From positions 4,846,501-4,910,500 of the forward strand of contig NZ_CP066265.1 in NCBI RefSeq assembly GCF_023278085.1: a stretch of DNA of 64,000 nt. Reading direction: 5' to 3'. Made by a program: the position numbers and the translations under genes. Below the pieces are notes generated by a model. The model had not been told where the DNA came from. It searched no databases and worked only from the letters and a program-made list of their open reading frames with translations. This document shows positions 27,606 to 37,246 of this stretch, in pieces (the first letter of the stretch is position 1; each line of letters starts with the position of its first letter). Source of the stretch: Pseudomonas syringae (GTDB lineage Bacteria > Pseudomonadota > Gammaproteobacteria > Pseudomonadales > Pseudomonadaceae).

Positions 27606-30563
27606 TCAGCTCAACCCCATCTGCGTCCAGATCCGCATCACTTCACGCCGCTGGGCATGAAACTGATCGCCGCTGACCACGCCGGCCTGCTTCTGCAAGG
27701 CCTGACGGTGCGCCGCCGAGCGATAGGCTTTATAGGCCTCGCGCAACAGGCTGGCATCCGCGTCGGGCAGCAGCCCGGCGCCCTCCAGCCCTTCGAGAAT
27801 CCGGATGTTATCGGTGTATTGCAGCAGCGCGGGATGCGCTCTCGACCACGCCAAGGCGGCGTATTGCACCATAAATTCGATATCGACGATACCTCCGGCA
27901 TCCTGCTTGAGGTCGAACGGCATCGCGGCTTCGAAGGCATTGGCCGCCCTGCCCGCTGCTGTCAGCCGGGTGCCTAGGTTATCGCGCATCTTGGCGCGCA
28001 TCTCGCTGACTTCGGCACGCAACGTGTCCAGATCGCGCTCGCGACCCAGAACAGCGGCGCGCACTTTCTCGAATTCGCGGCCCACATCCGGGCTGCCGGT
28101 CAGCACCCTCGCGCGCACCAGTGCCTGATGCTCCCAGGTCCAGGCCTCATTGGCCTGATAGCGGGCAAACGCGCCAAGCGAGCTGACCAGCAGCCCGGAG
28201 GCGCCGGACGGCCGCAAGCGCATATCGACGTCATACAACTGACCGGAGTTGGTCTGCGTGGTCAGCAAGTGAATCACCCGCTGCCCCAGTCGGGTGAAGA
28301 ACTGCGCACTGTCGATGGGCTTGGCACCGTCGGTTTCGGCCTGCAGATCACCGTCATGAATGAACACCAGGTCCAGATCGGAACCGTGCCCCAGTTCGAT
28401 GCCACCGACCTTGCCGTAACCGACGATCACGAACCCCGGATCGCACAATGTTCCGTCCGGGCGCAGTGGCGTGCCATGACGGGCCACGCTGTAACGCCAG
28501 GCCAGCGCCAGCACCTGATCCAGAATCGCTTCAGCCAGCCAGGTCAGGTAATCACTGACTTTCATCAACGGCAGGCTGCCGGAAATTTCCGAAGCCGCCA
28601 CGCGCAGGCTGTGGGCCAGCTTGAAATGCCGCAGCGCTTCCATTTGCTGCTCAAGATCATCCTCGGGAATACGGATCAGCCGCTCACGCAGTTCAGCGGC
28701 CAGTTCCGGCGCCAAGGGCGGATTGAACAGGCGACCTTCATTGAGCAGTTCATCGAGCAACAGCGGAAAACGCGCGATCTGCTCCGCGATCCACGGACTC
28801 GCCGCGCACAGGGTCAGCAGTTGCCGCAATGCATCCGGATTTTCGGTCAGCAGCACCAGATACGCCGAGCGCCGGGCGACCGCCTCCACCAGCGGCAGCA
28901 CGCGCTCCAGCACCAGATCGGGCTTTTCATGCTCTACCGCCTGTGCCAGCAGCCTTGGAATAAAAGCGTCCAGGCGCTCGCGGCTGAGCCGCTGCATCGA
29001 GCGCAGGCTCGGGCTGCTGCGCAAACTGGCCAGGCCTTTGAGCGCCTTGTCGGCATTGACGAAACCGGCCTGCTGCAACTGCTGGCCAGCGGCCTGCTCG
29101 TTCTGCGACTCTTCCCACAGCGGCAGCCACTCGCCGCCGACTACCACTTCGCTGTTGTCGTCTTGCTGGTCGTCGGGATCAGCGTCAGGGTCAGCGATGA
29201 CCTGACGGAAGTGCCAGGACACCCTGCCGCGCCAGTACATCAGCCGCTCGTGAAAGCTGGCCCAGTCGGCAAAGCCCATGATCAGCGCAATACGCGCCTG
29301 ATCCTGCTCGTTATCCGGCAGCATTTGCGTCTGACGGTCGGCAATGGCCTGAATCGCATGCTCGGTGTAACGCAGAAACTCATAGCCCTCGCGCAGCTCC
29401 TCGGTTACCGCCGAAGGTAGATAGCCCTGCCCTTCAAGCGTCTTGAGCACTTTGAACAGCGGACGCTGTTGCAGGCTCAGGTCGCGGCCGCCGTGAATCA
29501 ACTGGAAGGCCTGAGCAATAAATTCCACTTCGCGGATACCACCGGCACCCAGCTTGATGTTGGCCGCCATGCCCTTGCGTTTCACTTCCTGCTGAATCAA
29601 CTGCTTCATGGTGCGCAGCGCTTCGATGGCGGAGAAGTCCAGGTAACGGCGATACACGAACGGGCGCAGCATCTCCAGCAATTCGGCACCGGCTGCCTGA
29701 TCTCCGCCGACCACCCGCGCCTTGATCATCGCGTAGCGTTCCCAGTCGCGGCCCTGATCCTGGTAATACTGCTCCAGCGCATTGAAACTGAGCACCAGTG
29801 CCCCGGATGAACCGTAGGGCCGCAGGCGCATGTCGACGCGAAACACGAAACCGTCGACGGTGACCGGGTCCAGCGCCTTGATCAGCCGCTGACCCAGGCG
29901 AATGAAGAACTCCTGGTTATCCAGTGCGCGCTTGGTGCCTTCTGTCTCGCCGCCCTCCGGGTAAGCGAAGATCAGGTCAATGTCCGACGACAGGTTCAGC
30001 TCGACCGCGCCAAGCTTGCCCATGCCAAGGATGACCATGTGCTGCGGCTGCCCCGAATGGCGACCGGTCGGCGTGCCGAACTGCTGGCAATGCCGTGGAT
30101 ACAACCATTGATAGGCCAGATCGATCGACGCATCGGCCATTTCCGAGAGATCACGGCAGGTCTCGATCAGGTCGGCCTGACGCGTCAGGTCGCGCCAGAT
30201 AATCCGGACTTGCTGGCGCGCTCGCTGTCGACGTAGATTACGCCCCAACTCGTCTTCGCTGGCGGCGTTCTGCAGCGCTTCGGCCATTTGCCCGCGCAGT
30301 TCACCGGCAGAGAAGCTACGCTCAAGCGCGCCCGCATCAGCCAGTTGCAGCAGCATCTGCGGGTCGCGACAGATCTGTTCGGTCACAAAATCACTGGCGG
30401 CGCAGACCCGGTCGAATGCCTTGCGGCGCGCCTCGGGCCAGGCCTCGAAAGACGCCAGAGCTTCGTCCGACACAGCAGCCAGTGCAGTGCAGAAGGATTG
30501 TCGGGCGCGGTTCACCAATGGCAGCAGAATGGCCGGAAATTCGGTCAGTGAAGGTAGGCTCAT
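27606..30563 (-). CDS. glnE: Glutamine synthetase adenylyltransferase/deadenylase
   Basis: GlnE controls glutamine synthetase by adding or removing AMP, in answer to PII. At 985 residues it has the normal length. It has two nucleotidyltransferase domains. The deadenylase domain near 190-260 has GMGKLGAVELNLSSDIDLIF. The adenylylation domain near 700-780 has GYGKVGGIELGHGSDLDLVFIHD. Each has the paired Asp of the family. The R-rich linker and the LGAGGIREVEF and DAGGIVDIEFMVQ motifs are also present. It is transcribed away from aceE and towards waaF. Confidence 0.97.
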   Translation of the reverse strand: MSLPSLTEFPAILLPLVNRARQSFCTALAAVSDEALASFEAWPEARRKAFDRVCAASDFVTEQICRDPQMLLQLADAGALERSFSAGELRGQMAEALQNAASEDELGRNLRRQRARQQVRIIWRDLTRQADLIETCRDLSEMADASIDLAYQWLYPRHCQQFGTPTGRHSGQPQHMVILGMGKLGAVELNLSSDIDLIFAYPEGGETEGTKRALDNQEFFIRLGQRLIKALDPVTVDGFVFRVDMRLRPYGSSGALVLSFNALEQYYQDQGRDWERYAMIKARVVGGDQAAGAELLEMLRPFVYRRYLDFSAIEALRTMKQLIQQEVKRKGMAANIKLGAGGIREVEFIAQAFQLIHGGRDLSLQQRPLFKVLKTLEGQGYLPSAVTEELREGYEFLRYTEHAIQAIADRQTQMLPDNEQDQARIALIMGFADWASFHERLMYWRGRVSWHFRQVIADPDADPDDQQDDNSEVVVGGEWLPLWEESQNEQAAGQQLQQAGFVNADKALKGLASLRSSPSLRSMQRLSRERLDAFIPRLLAQAVEHEKPDLVLERVLPLVEAVARRSAYLVLLTENPDALRQLLTLCAASPWIAEQIARFPLLLDELLNEGRLFNPPLAPELAAELRERLIRIPEDDLEQQMEALRHFKLAHSLRVAASEISGSLPLMKVSDYLTWLAEAILDQVLALAWRYSVARHGTPLRPDGTLCDPGFVIVGYGKVGGIELGHGSDLDLVFIHDGDLQAETDGAKPIDSAQFFTRLGQRVIHLLTTQTNSGQLYDVDMRLRPSGASGLLVSSLGAFARYQANEAWTWEHQALVRARVLTGSPDVGREFEKVRAAVLGRERDLDTLRAEVSEMRAKMRDNLGTRLTAAGRAANAFEAAMPFDLKQDAGGIVDIEFMVQYAALAWSRAHPALLQYTDNIRILEGLEGAGLLPDADASLLREAYKAYRSAAHRQALQKQAGVVSGDQFHAQRREVMRIWTQMGLS

Positions 30564-30769
30564 GGTCTATCCTTGATCGGCGTGCAAACGGCCGCTCGTC
30601 GTGAATGCGAGACGCGTCTGCCAGCACCGCTTGTCGAACAAAGGTTATAAATTGCTGGAAAAATCAAATTAGAAGCATAAAAATCCGCTTTTTACCGGCA
30701 AGATATTCAATAGCGATCAACAGTAACGTTTTAAGTTACAACACAACAGGAGCGATTAAGTCGCTTCTC

Positions 30770-30836
30770 TGTAGTTTTACTACTGGGTACGTTACCTGGA
30801 GGGCTGAAATCGGCGTCGATTTGTAGTAAAACTACA
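30770..30836. promoter_or_regulatory. Pair of mirrored 15-base operator-like sites upstream of aceE
   Basis: The 384-base gap between glnE and aceE (30564-30947) contains TGTAGTTTTACTACT at 30770-30784 and TGTAGTAAAACTACA at 30822-30836. The second is the reverse complement of the first except for one end base, and each is nearly palindromic by itself. The centres are 52 bases apart, about five helical turns. This is the arrangement expected for a dimeric repressor or activator controlling aceEF. I do not know the regulator. The rest of the gap is A+T-rich around 30650-30740 and shows nothing else clear. Confidence 0.6.
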
Positions 30837-30947
30837 CGCCGCCGGATCCCACCTTCCGGTAATCCAAGAATTTATGTCGTCTGCCCACAAGGCCAGTCGC
30901 AAACTCAGGCAACCGATTCTGGAAGCCTTTCCGCCCTGGAGCAAGCC

Positions 30948-33593
30948 ATGCAAGACCTCGATCCCGTCGAAACCCAGGAATGGCTGGACGCCCTGGAATC
31001 GGTTCTCGACAAAGAAGGCGAAGACCGTGCTCACTACCTGATGACCCGTATGGGCGAGCTGGCCACCCGTAGTGGTTCGCAGCTGCCGTACGCCATCACC
31101 ACGCCATACCGCAACACGATTCCTGTCACCCACGAAGCACGCATGCCTGGCGACCTGTTCATGGAACGCCGCATTCGCTCGCTGGTGCGCTGGAACGCAT
31201 TGGCCATGGTTGTCAAAACCAACATCGGCGACCCGGATCTGGGCGGCCACATCTCCAGCTTCGCCTCCAGTGCCACGCTGTACGACATCGGCTTCAACTA
31301 TTTCTTCCAGGCCCCGACCGACGAACACGGCGGCGACCTGATCTACTTCCAGGGTCACGCATCGCCAGGCGTTTACGCCCGTGCATTCATGGAAGGCCGC
31401 ATCACCGAAGAGCAAATGAACAACTTCCGTCAGGAAGTCGACGGCAACGGCCTGTCGTCTTACCCACACCCGTGGCTGATGAAAGACTTCTGGCAGTTCC
31501 CGACTGTATCGATGGGCCTTGGCCCGATCCAGGCGATCTACCAGGCGCGCTTCATGAAGTACCTGGAGCACCGCGGTTACATCCCGGAAGGCAAGCAGAA
31601 AGTCTGGTGCTTCCTGGGTGACGGCGAGACCGACGAGCCGGAATCCCTGGGCGCCATCGCCCTGGCCGGTCGCGAGAAGCTCGACAACCTGATCTTCGTC
31701 GTCAACTGCAACCTGCAGCGCCTCGACGGCCCGGTTCGCGGCAACGCCAAGATCATCCAGGAACTGGAAGGCGTGTTCCGTGGCGCGCAATGGAACGTCA
31801 CCAAAGTCATCTGGGGCCGTTTCTGGGACCCGCTGCTGGCCAAGGACGTCGACGGTATCCTGCAACGTCGTATGGACGAAGTCATCGACGGCGAATACCA
31901 GAACTACAAGGCCAAGGACGGCGCGTTCGTTCGCGAGCACTTCTTCAATTCGCCTGAACTCAAAGCAATGGTTGCCGATCTGTCCGACGACGAGATCTGG
32001 AAGCTCAACCGTGGCGGCCACGACCCGTACAAGGTCTACGCGGCGTACCACGAAGCCGTCAACCACAAGGGTCAACCGACCGTGGTGCTGGCCAAGACCA
32101 TCAAAGGTTATGGCACCGGCGCTGGCGAAGCGAAAAACACTGCGCACAACACCAAGAAGGTCGATGTCGACAGCCTGCGTCACTTCCGTGACCGTTTCGA
32201 CATCCCGATCAAGGACGCCGAGCTGGAATCCCTGCCGTTCTACAAGCCGGAAGAAGGCAGCGCCGAAGCCCGTTACCTGAGCGAGCGTCGTGCTGCGCTG
32301 GGCGGCTTCGTACCGCAGCGTCGCGCGCAGAGCTTCAGCCTGCCGACCCCGCCACTCGAGACCCTCAAGGCCATCCTTGATGGCTCGGGCGACCGCGAAA
32401 TCTCCACCACCATGGCTTTCGTGCGCATCCTGACGCAACTGGTCAAGGACAAGGAAATCGGTCAGCGCATCGTGCCGATCATCCCGGACGAAGCCCGTAC
32501 CTTCGGTATGGAAGGCATGTTCCGCCAGCTGGGCATCTACTCGTCGGTCGGCCAGCTCTACGAGCCAGTCGATAAAGAACAAGTGATGTTCTATCGCGAA
32601 GACAAGAAAGGCCAGATTCTCGAAGAAGGCATCAACGAAGCGGGCGCCATGTCCTCCTTCATCGCTGCCGGTACGTCGTATTCCAGCCACAACCAGCCGA
32701 TGATTCCGTTCTACATCTTCTACTCGATGTTCGGTTTCCAGCGTATCGGCGACCTGGCATGGGCCGCTGGCGACAGCCGTACCCGTGGCTTCCTGATCGG
32801 CGGCACCGCCGGCCGGACCACGCTGAACGGCGAAGGCCTGCAGCACGAAGACGGTCACAGCCACATCCTGGCGTCGACCATCCCGAACTGCCGCACCTTC
32901 GACCCGACTTACGGTTACGAACTGGCAGTGATCATCCAGGACGGCATGCGCCGGATGTTCGAAGAGCAGCAGGACGTTTTCTACTACCTGACCGTGATGA
33001 ACGAGTCCTACGCCCAGCCAGCCATGCCGGCCGGTGTGGAAGAAGGCATCGTCAAGGGCATGTACCTGCTCGAAGAAGACACCAAGGAAGCGGCGCACCA
33101 CGTCCAGTTGCTGGGCTCGGGCACCATCCTGCGTGAAGTTCGCGAAGCGGCGAAGATTCTCCGTGACGAGTTCAACATCGGTGCTGACGTGTGGAGCGTT
33201 ACCAGCTTCAACGAACTGCGCCGCGACGGCCTGGCTGTAGAGCGCAACAACCGCCTGCACCCTGGCCAGAAGCCGGAACTGAGCTATGTTGAGCAGTGCC
33301 TCAACGGTCGCAAAGGCCCGGTCATTGCCTCTACCGACTACATGAAACTGTTCGCTGACCAGATTCGTCAGTGGGTTCCGACCAAGGAATACAAAGTCCT
33401 GGGCACCGACGGTTTCGGCCGTAGCGACAGCCGCAAGAAGCTGCGTCACTTCTTTGAAGTCGATCGCCACTTCGTGGTGCTGGCAGCCCTGGAAGCCTTG
33501 GCTGATCGTGGCGATATCGAACCTAAAGTCGTGGCGGAAGCCATCGTCAAGTTCGGCATCGATCCTGAAAAACGCAATCCACTGGACTGCTAA
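30948..33593 (+). CDS. aceE: Pyruvate dehydrogenase E1 component
   Basis: AceE decarboxylates pyruvate with thiamine diphosphate and passes the acetyl group to the lipoyl arms of AceF. The 881-residue length and the start MQDLDPVETQEWLDALESVL fit homodimeric E1. The thiamine diphosphate motif is seen as VWCFLGDGETDEPESLG, with NCNLQRLDGPVRGNAK closing it near residues 215-265. The C-terminal third has NESYAQPAMPAG. An ATG at 30948 follows GGAG. A hairpin separates it from aceF. Confidence 0.98.
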   Translation: MQDLDPVETQEWLDALESVLDKEGEDRAHYLMTRMGELATRSGSQLPYAITTPYRNTIPVTHEARMPGDLFMERRIRSLVRWNALAMVVKTNIGDPDLGGHISSFASSATLYDIGFNYFFQAPTDEHGGDLIYFQGHASPGVYARAFMEGRITEEQMNNFRQEVDGNGLSSYPHPWLMKDFWQFPTVSMGLGPIQAIYQARFMKYLEHRGYIPEGKQKVWCFLGDGETDEPESLGAIALAGREKLDNLIFVVNCNLQRLDGPVRGNAKIIQELEGVFRGAQWNVTKVIWGRFWDPLLAKDVDGILQRRMDEVIDGEYQNYKAKDGAFVREHFFNSPELKAMVADLSDDEIWKLNRGGHDPYKVYAAYHEAVNHKGQPTVVLAKTIKGYGTGAGEAKNTAHNTKKVDVDSLRHFRDRFDIPIKDAELESLPFYKPEEGSAEARYLSERRAALGGFVPQRRAQSFSLPTPPLETLKAILDGSGDREISTTMAFVRILTQLVKDKEIGQRIVPIIPDEARTFGMEGMFRQLGIYSSVGQLYEPVDKEQVMFYREDKKGQILEEGINEAGAMSSFIAAGTSYSSHNQPMIPFYIFYSMFGFQRIGDLAWAAGDSRTRGFLIGGTAGRTTLNGEGLQHEDGHSHILASTIPNCRTFDPTYGYELAVIIQDGMRRMFEEQQDVFYYLTVMNESYAQPAMPAGVEEGIVKGMYLLEEDTKEAAHHVQLLGSGTILREVREAAKILRDEFNIGADVWSVTSFNELRRDGLAVERNNRLHPGQKPELSYVEQCLNGRKGPVIASTDYMKLFADQIRQWVPTKEYKVLGTDGFGRSDSRKKLRHFFEVDRHFVVLAALEALADRGDIEPKVVAEAIVKFGIDPEKRNPLDC

Positions 33594-33624
33594 GAGTCTG
33601 CTTCAAGAGCGCTGATCAGAGCGT

Positions 33625-33678
33625 AAACAGCCGAGGATGCGGAATTTACTCAGCGTAAATGAGCATCCAAGGCTGTTT
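33625..33678 (+). terminator. Intercistronic hairpin between aceE and aceF
   Basis: AAACAGCC (33625-33632) pairs with GGCTGTTT (33671-33678). Inside, GGATGC pairs with GCATCC and ATTTAC with GTAAAT, with small internal mismatches and a short loop. The outer stem ends in TTT followed by CGTTGTAA, so the hairpin could be a weak terminator or an RNA-processing site that sets the AceE to AceF ratio. The structure is visible by eye; its function is inferred. Confidence 0.6.
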
Positions 33679-33735
33679 CGTTGTAACTGAACCAGCGTAT
33701 TCGTGAGTGAACAGGTTCTCCCAAGGAGAGACATA

Positions 33736-35376
33736 GTGAGTGAGTTAATTCGCGTACCCGACATCGGTAACGGTGAAGGTGAAGTCATTGAATTGATGGT
33801 CAAGGTTGGCGATCGTATCGAAGCCGACCAGAGCGTCCTGACCCTTGAGTCGGACAAGGCGAGCATGGAAATCCCTGCTCCCAAGGCTGGCGTCATCAAG
33901 GCCATGAAGGTCAAGCTGGGCGATCGCCTGAAAGAAGGCGACGAGCTGTTTGAGCTTGAAGTGGAAGGCGAAGCCGCTGCTGCTCCGGCGCCGGCTGCCG
34001 AACCTGCTGCTGCGCCTGCACCGGCGGCTGCCGAGAAACCGGCTGAAGCTGCACCGGCTGCTCCTGCTCCGGCTGCCAGCGCTTCGGTTCAGGACATCCA
34101 CGTGCCGGACATCGGTTCGTCGGGCAAGGCCAAGATCATCGAGCTGATGGTCAAGGTCGGTGACTCCATTCAGGCTGACCAGTCGCTGATCACACTGGAA
34201 TCCGACAAGGCCAGCATGGAGATCCCGTCTCCTGCCGCAGGCGTTGTGGAAAGCATTGAAGTCAAACTGGATCAGGAAGTCGGCACCGGCGACCTGATTC
34301 TGAAGCTGAAAGTCGAAGGCGCTGCACCTGCTGCTGCCCCGGCCCCGGCCGCCAGCGCACCGGCAGCCGCTCCGGCCAAGGCTGAAGCGGCTGCTCCGGC
34401 TCCTGCTCCGGCAGCGAAGACCGAAGCGGCACCTGCTCCGGCCGCACCGGCCAAAGACGGCGCCAAGGTTCATGCTGGCCCGGCGGTTCGTCAGCTGGCC
34501 CGCGAATTCGGCGTCGAACTGAGCGCTGTCAGTGCCACAGGCCCGCACGGTCGAGTACTGAAAGAAGACGTTCAGGTTTACGTCAAGGCCATGATGCAGA
34601 AGGCCAAGGACGCTCCAGCCGGTGGCGCAAGCGGCGGCTCGGGCATCCCGCCGATCCCGGAAGTCGATTTCAGCCGTTTCGGCGAAATCGAAGAAGTGCC
34701 GATGACTCGCCTGATGCAACTGGGCGCCTCGGGCCTGCACCGCAGCTGGCTGAACATCCCGCACGTCACGCAATTCGACCAGGCCGACATTACCGACCTG
34801 GAAGCTTTCCGCGTCGCGCAGAAAGGCGCTGCCGAGAAGGCCGGCGTCAAGCTGACCGTGCTGCCGCTGCTGCTCAAGTCTTGCGCGCACCTGCTCAAGG
34901 AACTGCCGGACTTCAACGCTTCGCTGGCGCCGAGCGGCAAGGCTGTGATCCGCAAGAAGTACGTGCACATCGGCTTTGCCGTAGACACCCCGGACGGCCT
35001 GTTGGTCCCGGTCATCCGCGACGTCGACCAGAAGAGCCTGTTGCAACTGGCCGCCGAAGCCGCCGCACTGGCGGAAAAGGCGCGCAACAAGAAGCTGACG
35101 GCGAACGACATGCAGGGCGCGTGCTTCACCATTTCCAGCCTGGGTCACATTGGCGGCACCGGCTTCACGCCGATCGTCAACGCGCCGGAAGTGGCGATCC
35201 TCGGTGTTTCCAAGGCAACCATCCAGCCCGTCTGGGACGGCAAAGCCTTCCAGCCGAAACTGATGCTGCCCCTGTCGCTGTCCTACGATCACCGCGTGAT
35301 CAACGGCGCAGCGGCTGCCCGCTTCACCAAGCGCTTGAGCGAATTGCTGGCGGATATCCGCACAATCCTGCTGTAA
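33736..35376 (+). CDS. aceF: Pyruvate dehydrogenase E2, dihydrolipoyllysine acetyltransferase
   Basis: AceF forms the core of the pyruvate dehydrogenase complex and moves the acetyl group to CoA. The start is GTG at 33736 after AAGGAGAG, giving 546 residues. The upstream in-frame codons are not preceded by a ribosome site. Two lipoyl domains are visible, each with the lipoylated Lys in ESDKASMEIP. They are followed by Ala-Pro-rich flexible linkers, a peripheral-subunit-binding domain (AGPAVRQLAREFGVEL) and the catalytic domain ending in SYDHRVINGAAAARF with the active His. Having two rather than three lipoyl domains is normal in Pseudomonas. Confidence 0.98.
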   Translation: MSELIRVPDIGNGEGEVIELMVKVGDRIEADQSVLTLESDKASMEIPAPKAGVIKAMKVKLGDRLKEGDELFELEVEGEAAAAPAPAAEPAAAPAPAAAEKPAEAAPAAPAPAASASVQDIHVPDIGSSGKAKIIELMVKVGDSIQADQSLITLESDKASMEIPSPAAGVVESIEVKLDQEVGTGDLILKLKVEGAAPAAAPAPAASAPAAAPAKAEAAAPAPAPAAKTEAAPAPAAPAKDGAKVHAGPAVRQLAREFGVELSAVSATGPHGRVLKEDVQVYVKAMMQKAKDAPAGGASGGSGIPPIPEVDFSRFGEIEEVPMTRLMQLGASGLHRSWLNIPHVTQFDQADITDLEAFRVAQKGAAEKAGVKLTVLPLLLKSCAHLLKELPDFNASLAPSGKAVIRKKYVHIGFAVDTPDGLLVPVIRDVDQKSLLQLAAEAAALAEKARNKKLTANDMQGACFTISSLGHIGGTGFTPIVNAPEVAILGVSKATIQPVWDGKAFQPKLMLPLSLSYDHRVINGAAAARFTKRLSELLADIRTILL

Positions 35377-35382
35377 GCCAGC

Positions 35383-35404
35383 AGGCCCGCCACACGGCGG
35401 GCCT
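35383..35404 (+). terminator. G+C-rich hairpin after aceF
   Basis: AGGCCCGCC (35383-35391) pairs exactly with GGCGGGCCT (35396-35404) around a four-base loop, seven bases after the aceF stop. The run of T after it is poor, so it may protect the transcript end or work with the second hairpin at 35444. Confidence 0.65.
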
Positions 35405-35443
35405 TGCCGTACACGTTTGCGAGCTGCCACGCTCGAACCTCAA

Positions 35444-35469
35444 CCCCGCCCTCCAGCGGGGATTTTTTT
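35444..35469 (+). terminator. Rho-independent terminator of aceEF
   Basis: CCCCGC (35444-35449) pairs with GCGGGG (35456-35461) and is followed by A and seven T. This is a textbook intrinsic terminator for the plus strand, placed after aceF and before the dispersed repeat. Confidence 0.85.
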
Positions 35470-35502
35470 GCCTTGGATATCGTGGCGCGGCGCAAAGGGT
35501 TG

Positions 35503-35608
35503 ATGCAGAGCGTCACGAACGGCATTCCCAGGCTGGAGCGTGAGGAACGATCATCTCGACGATCGTGCGACGCTCTGCGTCGGCATGCAGTTCCGGAGGC
35601 TCTGCGTT
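35503..35608. repeat. Dispersed palindromic repeat, copy A
   Basis: The segment contains GCAGAGCGTCACGAACGGCA, then GGAGCGTGAGGAACGAT, then an inverted part with CGACGCTCTGCGTCGGCATG. The same blocks occur at 37091-37225 and 54350-54518. It lies between the aceF terminator and the dbpA start. It is of the REP/palindromic-unit kind often seen between Pseudomonas genes. Confidence 0.8.
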
Positions 35609-35690
35609 CGATCTCGACCTTATCGTCAGTGTGAGGTCTGGCTGGCGGGTGATACACTGCGCGACATTTTTGTTTTGCAGGTCCACCGTC

Positions 35691-37070
35691 GTGACTAACA
35701 CCGCTTTCAATTCTCTGCCTCTGTCCGCTGCCATGCTGGCTAACCTGGAGTCGCTTGGTTATGCCGAAATGACGCCGATTCAGGCGCAGAGCCTGCCGGT
35801 GATCCTCAAGGGCATGGACCTGATTGCCCAGGCCAAGACCGGCAGCGGCAAGACCGCAGCGTTCGGTATCGGCCTGCTCAACCCGATCAACCCGCGCTTC
35901 TTCGGTTGCCAGGCCCTGGTCATGTGCCCGACCCGCGAGCTGGCCGATCAGGTGGCCAAGGAAATCCGTCGCCTGGCCCGCTCGGAAGACAACATCAAGG
36001 TGCTGACCCTCTGCGGCGGCGTGTCTTTCGGCCCGCAGATCGGTTCGCTGGAGCACGGCGCGCACATCATCGTCGGCACGCCTGGCCGCATTCAGCAGCA
36101 CTTGCGCAAGGGTTCACTGGTGCTGGACGGCTTGAACACACTGATTCTCGATGAAGCCGACCGCATGCTGGACATGGGTTTCTACGACTCCATCGCCGAC
36201 ATCATCGAGCAGACCCCGCAGCGCCGTCAGACCCTGCTGTTCTCGGCTACCTACCCGGTCGGCATCAAGCAGCTGTCTTCCAAGTTCATGCGCGACCCAC
36301 AGACGGTGAAGGTCGAAGCGCTGCATGCCGACAGCCAGATCGAGCAGATTTTCTACGAGATCTCCCCGGAGCAGCGTCTGGAAGCGGTGGTCAAGGTACT
36401 CGGCCATTTCCGCCCGACATCCTGCGTGGCGTTCTGCTTCACCAAGCAGCAGGTTCAGGAAGTGGTCGATCACCTGACCGCCAAAGGCATGTCTGCGGTC
36501 GGCCTGCATGGCGATCTGGAGCAGCGTGACCGTGATCAGGTGCTGGCCATGTTCGCCAACCGCAGCACCTCGGTCCTGGTCGCTACCGACGTGGCCGCAC
36601 GCGGCCTGGACATCGATGCGCTGGACATGGTGATCAACGTCGAGCTGGCGCGTGACTCGGAAATCCACATTCACCGTGTCGGCCGTACTGGTCGCGCAGG
36701 CGAGAAAGGCATCGCGGTCAGCCTCGTGGCACCGTCGGAAAGCCAGCGCGCCCGCGCCATCGAAGAATTGCAGAAAGCCCCGTTGAACTGGCAGCAATAC
36801 GACAACCTGAGCATCAAGGAAGGCGGCAAACTGCTGCCGGCCATGACCACCCTGTGCATCGGTTCAGGCCGTAAAGACAAACTGCGCCCTGGCGACATTC
36901 TTGGCGCATTGACCGGTGAAGCCGGTATTCCGGGCACCCAGGTTGGCAAAATTGCGATCTTCGACTTCCAGGCCTATGTCGCCGTCGAACGCAGCATGGC
37001 CAAACAGGCGCTGGAGCGCCTGAACAATGGCAAGATCAAAGGCAAGTCGCTGCGTGTGCGGATCCTCTGA
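35691..37070 (+). CDS. dbpA: ATP-dependent RNA helicase DbpA
   Basis: DbpA is a DEAD-box helicase that acts on 23S rRNA helix 92 during large-subunit assembly. The GTG at 35691 gives 459 residues, as in E. coli; the longer frame runs through repeat sequence. Motifs seen are the Q-motif AEMTPIQAQSLPVIL, Walker A AKTGSGKTAAF, PTRELADQ, TPGRIQQH, DEADRML, SATYP and HRVGRTGRAGEKG. The C-terminal 75 residues (KDKLRPGDILGALTGEAGIPG) form the RNA-binding domain that distinguishes DbpA from other DEAD-box proteins. Confidence 0.95.
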   Translation: MTNTAFNSLPLSAAMLANLESLGYAEMTPIQAQSLPVILKGMDLIAQAKTGSGKTAAFGIGLLNPINPRFFGCQALVMCPTRELADQVAKEIRRLARSEDNIKVLTLCGGVSFGPQIGSLEHGAHIIVGTPGRIQQHLRKGSLVLDGLNTLILDEADRMLDMGFYDSIADIIEQTPQRRQTLLFSATYPVGIKQLSSKFMRDPQTVKVEALHADSQIEQIFYEISPEQRLEAVVKVLGHFRPTSCVAFCFTKQQVQEVVDHLTAKGMSAVGLHGDLEQRDRDQVLAMFANRSTSVLVATDVAARGLDIDALDMVINVELARDSEIHIHRVGRTGRAGEKGIAVSLVAPSESQRARAIEELQKAPLNWQQYDNLSIKEGGKLLPAMTTLCIGSGRKDKLRPGDILGALTGEAGIPGTQVGKIAIFDFQAYVAVERSMAKQALERLNNGKIKGKSLRVRIL

Positions 37071-37090
37071 AATAGTCGTTAGCTGGATCA

Positions 37091-37225
37091 TCGTCCCCAC
37101 GCTCCGCGTGGGGACGCAGTTCTGGACGCTCTGCGTCCGATTTTGAATATGTGGTGCGGCGCAGGTATGTGACGCAGAGCGTCACGAGAGGCATTCCCAC
37201 GCGGAGCATGGGAACGATCGTGACC
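37091..37225. repeat. Dispersed palindromic repeat, copy B
   Basis: This copy opens with a perfect hairpin, GTCCCCACGC and GCGTGGGGAC around a short loop. It continues with TTCTGGACGCTCTGCGTCC and ends with GACGCAGAGCGTCACGAGAG and GGCATTCCCACGCGGAGC. It shares blocks with copies A and C. It fills most of the gap between dbpA and the flavoprotein gene, and its leading hairpin may also end dbpA transcripts. Confidence 0.8.
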
Positions 37226-37246
37226 TACCGATCGAGGAAACACGCT

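Noticed and set aside
30792..33470. A long open frame of 892 codons on the minus strand opposite aceE
   Set aside because: It mirrors the codon pattern of aceE in a G+C-rich genome, shows no recognisable motif, and aceE is certain.
33745..35430. A 561-codon frame opposite aceF
   Set aside because: Its Arg-, Ser- and Cys-rich runs come from the reverse reading of the Ala-Pro linkers of AceF.
35565..35690. N-terminal extension of DbpA by 42 residues
   Set aside because: The extra codons lie in the dispersed repeat, while the GTG at 35691 gives the standard length and start.
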